Positions 1 through 5,225 of a DNA stretch of 13,672 nucleotides are shown here, in pieces; positions within the stretch are counted from its first letter, which is position 1; each line of letters starts with the position of its first letter. The stretch spans positions 89,104 to 102,775 of the forward strand of contig CAJUFQ010000002.1 in the NCBI GenBank assembly GCA_910585625.1. Reading direction: 5' to 3'. Source of the DNA: an uncultured Lachnospiraceae bacterium. GTDB lineage: Bacteria > Bacillota > Clostridia > Lachnospirales > Lachnospiraceae. Both the position numbers and the translations under genes were made by a program. The notes below the pieces were generated by a model. The model was given only the letters and a program-made list of their open reading frames with translations. It searched no databases and was not told the DNA's origin.

Positions 1-42
1 TAACCTCAAGCTGCGCTTATCAGCTTGCTTTCGCTAAGTGCT
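1..42 (-). repeat. Intergenic repeat copy A, after rpsM (cut by window edge)
   Basis: This stretch begins directly after the rpsM stop codon and runs off the window toward the expected rpsK. It matches 7857-7898 at 39 of 42 positions by direct comparison, in the same orientation relative to transcription. Read on the minus strand it contains CAAGCT and AGCTTG arms that can pair around a 9-base loop, as in copy B. It is therefore probably the promoter-proximal part of a larger element (copy B is about 117 bp) whose remainder lies outside the window. Confidence 0.85.
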
Positions 43-411
43 CTACTTTTTCTTATTAGCGACAGTCCTCTTAGGACCTTTCCTGGTTCTTGCATTGGTC
101 TTCGTCTTCTGTCCGCGGACCGGAAGGCCTTTCCTATGACGGATACCGCGGTAACATCCGATTTCCTGCAGTCTCTTGATATTCAGAGCAATTTCCCTTC
201 TCAAATCGCCTTCCACGGTCTGTGTCTGGTCAATCACTTCGCTGATTCTCTTTACTTCTTCGTCAGTCAAATCCCTGACACGGGTATCCGGGTTCACTTT
301 TGCCTCGGCAAGGATACGGTTGGAACTTGTTCTTCCGATACCGTAAATATAAGTCAACCCTATCTCAACACGTTTTTCTCTTGGTAAATCTACACCTGCA
401 ATACGAGCCAT
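43..411 (-). CDS. rpsM: 30S ribosomal protein S13
   Basis: S13 sits in the head of the small subunit and contacts the P-site tRNA and the L5-containing bridge to the large subunit. The 122-residue product is full length: it opens MARIAGVDLPREKR, has the helix-two-turn-helix region with YGIGRTSS near residue 24, and ends in the basic tail typical of S13 (HRKGLPVRGQKTKTNARTRK, about residues 92-111), which inserts between rRNA and tRNA. The ATG is preceded by GGAGGTG at 422-428, a spacing of about 11 bases. Upstream lies an unusual 399-base non-coding interval after rpmJ; downstream a repeat element begins at the stop codon. In enterobacteria the region before rpsM is where S4 represses the alpha operon; whether anything similar happens here is inference. 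Confidence 0.98.
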   Translation of the reverse strand: MARIAGVDLPREKRVEIGLTYIYGIGRTSSNRILAEAKVNPDTRVRDLTDEEVKRISEVIDQTQTVEGDLRREIALNIKRLQEIGCYRGIRHRKGLPVRGQKTKTNARTRKGPKRTVANKKK

Positions 412-443
412 GTGTGTTTTGCACCTCCATAAAATTTTGTTTT

Positions 444-490
444 CCTAATCGGGAATGCCCCGGCATATCTGCCATGCCGCCGGCATTAGG
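444..490 (-). promoter_or_regulatory. Folded element beside the rpsM ribosome-binding site
   Basis: On the transcribed strand a perfect six-base outer pair, CCTAAT (490-485) with ATTAGG (449-444), encloses a GC-rich interior. The interior can pair in several exclusive ways because ATGCC and GGCAT motifs recur: GGCA-GATA-TGCC, CGGCA with TGCCG, and CGGG with CCCG. The 3' edge lies 15 bases from the rpsM Shine-Dalgarno sequence (422-428), a position suited to translational control. The pairing is seen directly; the regulatory role is inferred. Confidence 0.45.
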
Positions 491-652
491 CCTGGAATAT
501 ATTTCCATCCAAATCTCGTATATCTTCCGGCATAGTCCGCAACAAGACCTGCCCGGCATCAGATAACCATATGCAGCTACGGTTGCTCGTCCTGAAATGT
601 GTGCATACTGTCACTCTGGCCCTCTGCACTGTCGTATCCCTGTCCCTCGGTA

Positions 653-723
653 TAAAAACAGAAACCCAGCCGTACACGCTGGTTATTATGAATAGCAAGA
701 ACAGCCCTTTCAGGCGTCTTGCT
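653..723 (-). terminator. Possible attenuator: tandem hairpins with T-rich tail
   Basis: Read on the minus strand, a hairpin with perfect AGCAAGA/TCTTGCT arms (723-717 and 700-694) has an inner GCCT-GAAA-GGGC stem closed by a GNRA-type tetraloop. Nine bases after its 3' arm, CCAGC and GCTGG (682-678 and 670-666) pair around a 7-base loop and are followed by GTTTCTGTTTTTAT. The second hairpin plus T-rich run resembles a weak intrinsic terminator. It would lie between rpmJ and rpsM, so partial read-through or regulated attenuation is required if rpsM depends on the promoter upstream of rpmJ. Confidence 0.4.
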
Positions 724-810
724 ACAGCCGCACATAAATAAAAACAAACTCTCACAAACAAACGAAATTCACACTTCGCATCAATGCCCGTGTTCATTAA
801 GCGGTTACGG

Positions 811-924
811 TTAACCTTGCCTCTGTTTGTGTTTCGGATTCTCACAGATTACCCGGATGCTTCCTTTTCTTTTGATAATCTTGCATTTTTCGCAAATAGG
901 CTTTACTGATGATCTTACCTTCAC
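811..924 (-). CDS. rpmJ: 50S ribosomal protein L36 (zinc-ribbon type)
   Basis: L36 is the smallest large-subunit protein and stabilises 23S rRNA near the peptidyl-transferase region. The 37-residue product matches the family's full length and opens (M)KVRSSVKPICEKC. The zinc ligands are all present: Cys11, Cys14, Cys27 and His32. The start is GTG at 922-924; AGGAGG at 932-937 lies seven bases upstream, which settles the start against the longer in-frame reading that would extend to about base 1053 through the promoter and leader. The gene is the first of a transcription unit with its own strong promoter and an approximately 94-base structured leader, and is separated from infA by an inserted gene. 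Confidence 0.96.
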   Translation of the reverse strand: MKVRSSVKPICEKCKIIKRKGSIRVICENPKHKQRQG

Positions 925-1018
925 AGCACTTCCTCCTTTCTGCACTGTCCCAAAGGACATACTAAACTGATTTTTACGCAATTTTGCGCGCAAAAATACT
1001 ATGCTCCAAAAGCGTTCA
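925..1018 (-). promoter_or_regulatory. Structured 5' leader of rpmJ
   Basis: The stretch between the inferred transcription start (about 1018) and the rpmJ GTG is about 94 bases long. It contains a 14-base perfect palindrome, TTTTGCGCGCAAAA (982-995), and an alternative hairpin pairing 996-988 with 979-971, including one G-U pair. A small hairpin, GTCC-TTTG-GGAC (958-947), ends ten bases before the AGGAGG ribosome-binding site. Such a folded leader could be a protein-binding control site, but no known ribosomal-protein leader family was recognised. Confidence 0.4.
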
Positions 1019-1024
1019 GCTAAT

Positions 1025-1053
1025 AGTATAGCACCCAAGCCTAGAAAAATCAA
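1025..1053 (-). promoter_or_regulatory. Sigma-A-type promoter for rpmJ-rpsM unit
   Basis: On the minus strand TTGATT (1053-1048) and TATACT (1030-1025) are separated by exactly 17 bases, and TG precedes the -10 box by one base (extended -10). This is the best promoter match found in the window. The expected start is near base 1018. An inverted repeat, AAGCCT/AGGCTT (1058-1053 and 1042-1037), surrounds the -35 box and could be an operator or chance. The promoter explains how rpmJ and rpsM are expressed downstream of the terminator after infA. Confidence 0.78.
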
Positions 1054-1089
1054 GGCTTTTTTTGATTTTCGGGAGGCGTATGAAAAGGA

Positions 1090-1644
1090 TCAGAAATAAT
1101 CTTCTGCCCGTTTCCGTTTTCCCCCATGCTTCTTATTATAACAGCGGACAACAGCGCGTATCCCTTTGTGGCTCATATAAGGCAGCATCTTGGAAATATA
1201 GCTCCAGTTCCCGGTAGACTGCATGATAATCAATGCATGCCCATCAATGTCTTTACGTGTAAGTGAACGAGAGGGTTTCATCTTCCTTGCCGCATTTATT
1301 TTCTTTTTGGTAAACTTAATTTTCTTCCCGGTCGTCATGTCTCTGACGCCCGCCCACTCAGATTTCTTAGATGCAGGCAGCAATTTTTTTACGCCTTTGG
1401 GGGACATATAAGGAACAAAAAAGGCTACCCACTCCCAAACCCATGTCTTATTGGTCAGCGCTAATGCCATTTTGTCTGCTTGCGCAGGGGTGATTTTTTT
1501 GCTGTCAGCAGATATCTGGACATTGCCTTTCGCAGACACTCGCATCGGTGTGTCGGCAAAACAGTTTCCCGGAAAAAAGCTGGTAGCAGTTATTGAAATA
1601 ATTAAGATGATTAAAAGACTTTTCTTCAAGTGTTTGGAACCCAT
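1090..1644 (-). CDS. Secreted protein of unknown function with internal duplication
   Basis: The family is not recognised. The preferred start is the ATG at 1642-1644, because AAGGAAGGG lies about 9 bases before it; an ATG nine codons upstream (1671) has only a distant AGGAAA. The 184-residue product has a signal peptide: lysines at 5, 7 and 8, a hydrophobic core at about 9-24, and a probable signal peptidase I site after Cys-Phe-Ala at 30. It is no lipoprotein, since the residues before Cys28 are no lipobox. The mature chain is basic and carries two gapless repeats at about 51-89 and 128-166, sharing 12 of 39 residues and the motif PYMSxKG at 78-84 and 155-161. The tail is lysine/arginine-rich (170-180). 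It interrupts the usual infA-rpmJ junction, with a terminator upstream and a strong promoter downstream, which suggests insertion into the cluster. An extracytoplasmic location is inferred; no catalytic motif is visible. Confidence 0.85.
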   Translation of the reverse strand: MGSKHLKKSLLIILIISITATSFFPGNCFADTPMRVSAKGNVQISADSKKITPAQADKMALALTNKTWVWEWVAFFVPYMSPKGVKKLLPASKKSEWAGVRDMTTGKKIKFTKKKINAARKMKPSRSLTRKDIDGHALIIMQSTGNWSYISKMLPYMSHKGIRAVVRCYNKKHGGKRKRAEDYF

Positions 1645-1718
1645 GATTGATATCCCTTCCTTTCTTTTCATTAAATAGGCAACTGTTTCCTGTTATAAAA
1701 AAACAAACATTTACTTAG

Positions 1719-1748
1719 ATAATATCGTCATTTTCCACATAAAAACAA
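1719..1748 (-). promoter_or_regulatory. Candidate promoter for the secreted-protein gene
   Basis: TTGTTT (1748-1743) and TATTAT (1724-1719) are 18 bases apart on the minus strand. The -35 box would overlap the T-run of the terminator after infA. The match is moderate in an AT-rich stretch, so chance is possible, but the gene needs a promoter if the terminator works. The rest of the 1645-1822 interval shows nothing further. Confidence 0.4.
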
Positions 1749-1788
1749 CCACCGCAAAGGATACATTAGGAAGTATTCTCTCCGGTGG
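1739..1788 (-). terminator. Intrinsic terminator after infA
   Basis: Perfect CCACCG/CGGTGG arms (1788-1783 and 1754-1749) enclose an inner GAATAC/GTATCC stem with one mismatch and an 8-base loop, followed on the transcribed strand by TTGTTTTT. This has the form of a rho-independent terminator and lies 34 bases past the infA stop. It would end the long transcript that begins upstream of rplD. Confidence 0.75.
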
Positions 1789-1822
1789 CCTGCATATACA
1801 CATCTGTGGCTGTTTGCCGCTG

Positions 1823-2041
1823 TTATTTGTCTCTCCAGATAATCCTGCCCTTAGTCAGGTCATAGGGTGACATCTCGATTGTCACCTTATCGCCTGGCAG
1901 GATTCGTATGAAGTTCATCCGCAGCTTTCCGCTGATATGCGCAAGGATCTGATGGCCATTCTCCAGCTCAACCTGGAACATGGCGTTCGGCAGCTTCTCT
2001 ACTACTTTACCTTCTACTTCAATTACATCTGCTTTTGACAT
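1823..2041 (-). CDS. infA: Translation initiation factor IF-1
   Basis: IF-1 binds the A site of the 30S subunit and cooperates with IF-2 and IF-3 in selecting the start codon. The 72-residue product is full length and is a single OB-fold domain of the S1-like type, with MSKADVIEVEGKVVEKLPNA at the N-terminus, HISGKLRMNFIRILPGDKV in the middle and YDLTKGRIIWRDK at the end, all characteristic of the family. The ATG lies one base after the stop codon of the KOW-protein gene, and its AGGAGG ribosome-binding site is formed by that gene's last Arg-Arg codons, so the two are probably translationally coupled. A terminator follows, making infA the last gene of the upstream transcript. Confidence 0.98.
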   Translation of the reverse strand: MSKADVIEVEGKVVEKLPNAMFQVELENGHQILAHISGKLRMNFIRILPGDKVTIEMSPYDLTKGRIIWRDK

Positions 2042-2042
2042 T

Positions 2043-2312
2043 CTATTTCCTCCTGATTTCAGTATGCTTTTGATATAGCTTAATCGCTCTTTTTATTTCT
2101 TCATTCCGAAAATCCTGCTGCGTAAAGACTTCTGTAATCTCTTTCGGAAGATTCTTGATGATTTGCATATGTTTGACATTCTTTTTTTTCGGCTTTTCTA
2201 TGGGCTTTGCTTTCCCATCTGCCAGATAAGCCAGATTGGCTTCTTCCTTTATAATTACATAAACACTGTCTTTGTCGTGTCCTGATCTGGAAACTGCTAA
2301 CTTAATATCCAT
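2043..2312 (-). CDS. KOW-domain RNA-binding protein (L14e/L6e/L27e-like)
   Basis: The 89-residue protein matches the small KOW-type protein found between map and infA in many Clostridia and Bacilli. The N-terminal half is the KOW-like barrel: SRSGHDKDSVYVII at 8-21 (the G-x-D-K turn), YLADGK at 29-34 and the basic EKPKKKNVKHMQ at 39-50, a typical family signature. The C-terminal half (about 55-89) looks helical and charged and is less familiar. Position inside the ribosomal cluster suggests a role with rRNA or the ribosome, but the molecular function has not been settled for this family as far as I know. CGGAGG lies seven bases before the ATG. The 99-base gap upstream contains a divergent copy of the intergenic repeat. 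Confidence 0.88.
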   Translation of the reverse strand: MDIKLAVSRSGHDKDSVYVIIKEEANLAYLADGKAKPIEKPKKKNVKHMQIIKNLPKEITEVFTQQDFRNEEIKRAIKLYQKHTEIRRK

Positions 2313-2330
2313 CTGTCTGCCTCCGTTTTC

Positions 2331-2404
2331 ACAAGGTAGCTCTGTTCGCTAAATGTCCCGCGTGTCACAGAACGCCCCGCAATAAGCTCAGCCTGCGCCG
2401 TTTA
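2331..2404 (-). repeat. Intergenic repeat copy C, divergent, after map
   Basis: Located between map and the KOW gene, this stretch shares with copy B, in the same order and orientation, a GCGYAG...TTA.TGCG segment, the CGTTCTG arm and a TTAGCGAACAGA block followed by CTWCCTT. The middle part between the arms is shorter than in copy B (about 15 bases against about 38). GTTCTGT can still pair with ACAGAGC, with one G-U pair. It is probably a degenerate or deleted member of the same family; boundaries are approximate. Confidence 0.6.
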
Positions 2405-2411
2405 CTTGGCT

Positions 2412-3176
2412 TCAATCAGTGCTTTCCGTCAGGCTCAGGATTTCCGGCTCGCCGGATGTGATCAAAATTGTATTTTCGTAATGAGCGGACAGGGATCCGT
2501 CCTGTGTCACCACAGTCCAGTTGTCATCCTGCCATTCCACATCAAAACGCCCTGCATTGATCATGGGTTCAATCGCCAATGTCATGCCCGCCCGCAGCCG
2601 CACACCTCTGCTCTTCTGCGCAAAATTAGGAATCTGTGGGTCTTCATGAAGACGGGTGCCGACTCCATGCCCTACCAGGTCACGTACCACTCCATATCCA
2701 AAGCTTTCCGCATATGCGCTGATTGCATTGGAAATCTGATGCAGATGGTTTCCTTCCTTCGCATACTTAATGCCTTCAAAAAAACTCTGGCGGGTTCTTT
2801 CTATTAATAATGCAGCTTCCTCGGATATCTCACCAATGCCGTGCGTCCGCGCGGCGTCTGAATGGTATCCTTTGTAAATGACACCAATATCGAGGCTCAC
2901 GATGTCCCCCTCCCGGATATGCCGCTTCTTCGTGGGTATACCATGGACAACTTCGTCATTCACCGATACGCAGACAGATGCGGGGTATCCGTTATAATTC
3001 TTAAAAGAGGGGATGCAGCCATAACTGCGGATAATATCATCGCCCAGATGGTCTATATCCAGCGTGGACATTCCTTCTTTCAGCTCCTTGCCCAGATTTT
3101 CATGGACTTTTGCCAGGATTTTCCCTGCTGCCCTCATCAATTCGATTTCTCTGGCCGATTTAATGGATACTGACAT
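2412..3176 (-). CDS. map: Methionine aminopeptidase, type I
   Basis: The enzyme removes the initiator methionine from nascent proteins whose second residue is small, working at the ribosomal exit. The 254-residue product has the type I length and fold without an N-terminal zinc extension. All five metal ligands are in place: Asp96 and Asp107 (SLDIGVIYKGYHSDAARTHG), His170 (GHGVGTRLHEDP), Glu203 (AIEPMINAG) and Glu234; the substrate-binding His78 is also present. The C-terminal tail of about 15 residues runs slightly past the usual end. The ATG starts three bases after the adk stop with a G-rich ribosome-binding site in the end of adk, indicating coupling. Pairing with adk and secY is the standard spc-operon order. 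Confidence 0.98.
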   Translation of the reverse strand: MSVSIKSAREIELMRAAGKILAKVHENLGKELKEGMSTLDIDHLGDDIIRSYGCIPSFKNYNGYPASVCVSVNDEVVHGIPTKKRHIREGDIVSLDIGVIYKGYHSDAARTHGIGEISEEAALLIERTRQSFFEGIKYAKEGNHLHQISNAISAYAESFGYGVVRDLVGHGVGTRLHEDPQIPNFAQKSRGVRLRAGMTLAIEPMINAGRFDVEWQDDNWTVVTQDGSLSAHYENTILITSGEPEILSLTESTD

Positions 3177-3179
3177 CTT

Positions 3180-3824
3180 CTACGCCCCCAATATTTCCAC
3201 AATGGCGCCAAATACCTCTTCCATTGGCTGCGTTCCGTCTACACTCTTCAAAATGCCCTGCTTCTGGTAATAGTCAATCAACGGCTGGGTCTGCGCGTGG
3301 TATACATCCAGACGCTTCTTGACTGTCTCCGGCTGGTCGTCATCCCGCAGGACTACCGGGCTGCCGCAACGGTCGCATATGCCCTCCGTCTTGGTAGGAA
3401 TGGAAACGATGTGGTAGGTCGCCCCGCAATTTAAGCATGCGCGCCTGCCTGACATACGGTTGACGATATTCTCATCTGGAACATCCACGTCAATGGCATA
3501 ATCCATGTTCTGTCCGATTTTCGTAAGCGCTGCGTCCAATGCTTCTGCCTGCGGAATAGTCCTTGGAAATCCGTCCAGCACAAAGCCATTCTTGCAGTCT
3601 TCCTGTGCGATGCGGTCCATAACCAAATCACAGGTCAGTTCATCCGGCACCAAAAGGCCCTGATCCATATACTCTTTTGCTTTCTTTCCTAATTCCGTTC
3701 CTGCTTTTAGATTCGCGCGGAAAATATCTCCTGTCGAAATATGGGGAATGGAATATTTGTCTGCAATCTGCTTTGCCTGCGTTCCTTTTCCTGCCCCGGG
3801 CGCCCCCAACATAATAATTTTCAT
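3180..3824 (-). CDS. adk: Adenylate kinase, zinc-LID type
   Basis: Adenylate kinase interconverts ATP + AMP and 2 ADP in the cytoplasm. The 214-residue long form is complete: the P-loop GAPGAGKGTQ at 7-16, the AMP-binding STGDIFR region at 30-36, DGFPRT at 84-89, and a LID domain with a Cys4 zinc site (Cys130, Cys133, Cys150, Cys153), followed by RDDDQPETVKKRL. The structural-zinc LID is typical of Gram-positive enzymes. GGAGG lies eight bases before the ATG. The 79-base gap after secY contains a strong hairpin at 3862-3883, the only large break between rplO and map. Confidence 0.98.
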   Translation of the reverse strand: MKIIMLGAPGAGKGTQAKQIADKYSIPHISTGDIFRANLKAGTELGKKAKEYMDQGLLVPDELTCDLVMDRIAQEDCKNGFVLDGFPRTIPQAEALDAALTKIGQNMDYAIDVDVPDENIVNRMSGRRACLNCGATYHIVSIPTKTEGICDRCGSPVVLRDDDQPETVKKRLDVYHAQTQPLIDYYQKQGILKSVDGTQPMEEVFGAIVEILGA

Positions 3825-3861
3825 GAGCTATTCCTCCTCTAAATAACTTTAGTGTACCATA

Positions 3862-3883
3862 GGAGATACCCTGCGGCATCTCC
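3862..3883 (-). promoter_or_regulatory. Hairpin in the secY-adk gap
   Basis: On the transcribed strand GGAGATGCC (3883-3875) pairs with GGTATCTCC (3870-3862) over nine base pairs, one of them G-U, around a GCAG loop. No T-run follows, so it does not look like a terminator; an mRNA-processing or stability element that sets different secY and adk levels is possible but unproven. Confidence 0.45.
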
Positions 3884-3903
3884 CAGGCACACATACTCAG
3901 TTC

Positions 3904-5223
3904 CTAATCATTTAAAAATCCTTTATAAAAGCGTACCAGCATCTGAGATTCAATCTGCTTGAGCGTTTCGATGATAACACCCACGATAATGATGATGGAC
4001 GTCCCGCCGAAGGATACGTTTGCGCTGAATACCCCATTAAAGAAGATTGGGATAACGGCTACAATCGTAAGCCCGACTGCCCCGATGAATACAATGTAAT
4101 TCAAAATCTTGGTCAGATAATCGCTGGTAGGCTTGCCAGGCCTGATACCTGGAATAAAGCCGCCCTGACGCTTCATATTGTTCGCGATCTCCAGCGGGTT
4201 GAAAGTGATGGAGGTATAGAAGTATGCAAATGCAATTACCAAAACAATGTATACCACCAGACCTATGCTGTAAACAGGCTGTTCCGGATCGCACCAGTAA
4301 GACTGGGAAAGCCCATGGAGAATCTTGCTTCCGATGCCGTTCCCATTGCCTTTTCCCATGATGGTTGCGATAACCACCGGGAACTGCATGATTGACTGGG
4401 CAAAGATGATTGGGATAACGCCTGCCGTGTTGACTTTCAGCGGGATATGGCTGGACTGGCCGCCTACCTGCTTGCGTCCCTGAATCTTCTTGCTGTACTG
4501 TACCGGAATCTTGCGCATACCATCCTGCAGGATAATGACAAAGACTACCGTCACCAGGATAACAGCAAGGATGATAAGGGTCGCGATAATTGCGTTACCT
4601 ACGTTCGGCGCATTCTTAATGAACTGATTGTAAAGGGTCATCAGGTCTTCCGGAATTCTGGAAATGATATTAATCGTCAATACGATGGAGATTCCATTGC
4701 CGACTCCCTTCTCTGTAATCCTTTCACCAATCCACATCAGAACTGCGGAACCTGCTGTCAGGCTCGTAACCATCATGACTACATGCAATGCGTCAAATTT
4801 GTCCATATAACCGCTGCGCCCAAATCCGATTGCCATAGCAATGGACTGAATAAGGGCAAGGGCAACCGTCACATAACGGGTAATCTCAGCAATCTTCTTC
4901 CTTCCGTCCTCGCCGTCTTTCTGCATCTCCTCCAATTTAGGGATAGCGATAGTCAGAAGCTGCATGATGATGGAAGATGTGATATACGGCGTGATGTTCA
5001 GCGCAAAAACTGACATCTGCTCAAAGGAGCCACCGGTGATGGCGTTGAAGAAATTCAGCCCATCTGCCCCCTGGCTCGCAAACCACTCTGCAATCACCTC
5101 GCCCTTGACACCAGGAAGAGGCAGCTGTGAGCCTATCCTGATGACAATCAGCATGATAAATGTATAGAAAATACGGTTCCTGATATCTTTGATTTTAAAC
5201 GCTTTCTGAAGTGTCTCCAGCAT
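3904..5223 (-). CDS. secY: Preprotein translocase subunit SecY
   Basis: SecY forms the protein-conducting channel of the plasma membrane with SecE and SecG. The 439-residue product has the usual length and the ten-helix pattern, beginning with the helix at about 18-38 (IFYTFIMLIVIRIGSQLPLP) and the ITPYITSSIIMQLL helix around residue 80. The cytoplasmic loops that dock the ribosome and SecA are recognisable by basic stretches such as PVQYSKKIQGRKQVGGQ, and FIPGIRPGKPTSDYL precedes the last helices. The ATG begins two bases after the rplO stop; AGAGGTGAT at the end of rplO serves as ribosome-binding site, so translation is coupled. Nothing in the sequence looks truncated or fused. Confidence 0.99.
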   Translation of the reverse strand: MLETLQKAFKIKDIRNRIFYTFIMLIVIRIGSQLPLPGVKGEVIAEWFASQGADGLNFFNAITGGSFEQMSVFALNITPYITSSIIMQLLTIAIPKLEEMQKDGEDGRKKIAEITRYVTVALALIQSIAMAIGFGRSGYMDKFDALHVVMMVTSLTAGSAVLMWIGERITEKGVGNGISIVLTINIISRIPEDLMTLYNQFIKNAPNVGNAIIATLIILAVILVTVVFVIILQDGMRKIPVQYSKKIQGRKQVGGQSSHIPLKVNTAGVIPIIFAQSIMQFPVVIATIMGKGNGNGIGSKILHGLSQSYWCDPEQPVYSIGLVVYIVLVIAFAYFYTSITFNPLEIANNMKRQGGFIPGIRPGKPTSDYLTKILNYIVFIGAVGLTIVAVIPIFFNGVFSANVSFGGTSIIIIVGVIIETLKQIESQMLVRFYKGFLND

Positions 5224-5225
5224 TC

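Larger units (their letters stand above)
412..810 (-). promoter_or_regulatory. Long non-coding, structured rpmJ-rpsM interval
   Basis: This 399-base gap between two co-directional ribosomal protein genes has no convincing gene. The open frames crossing it run out of frame into rpmJ or rpsM, lack a good ribosome-binding site and resemble nothing known. On the transcribed strand it holds several hairpins: one with AGCAAGA/TCTTGCT arms, a terminator-like hairpin followed by T-rich sequence, a TGGAA/TTCCA hairpin (493-507), and a compact element bounded by CCTAAT/ATTAGG just before the rpsM ribosome-binding site. The heptamer ATGCCGG occurs four times within 100 bases. No convincing promoter was found. 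It is plausibly an untranslated regulatory leader for rpsM and downstream genes; the function is inferred. Confidence 0.55.

Noticed and set aside
365..559. 64-residue cysteine-rich minus-strand frame next to rpsM
   Set aside because: It overlaps the start of rpsM in another frame, and its composition reflects the GC-rich hairpins rather than a protein.
486..845. 119-residue minus-strand open frame in the rpmJ-rpsM interval
   Set aside because: It begins inside rpmJ in another frame, has no good ribosome-binding site and resembles no known protein; the interval looks non-coding.
925..1053. Long form of L36 (80 residues)
   Set aside because: It would require translating the promoter and leader; the GTG with AGGAGG gives the exact family length.
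3640..3894. 84-codon minus-strand frame across the secY-adk gap and into adk
   Set aside because: It is out of frame with adk for most of its length and has no separate initiation signal.
4447..5013. 188-codon plus-strand frame opposite secY
   Set aside because: It is antisense to a certain gene, polar and low in family resemblance, with no ribosome-binding site or promoter; an artefact of secY codon use.
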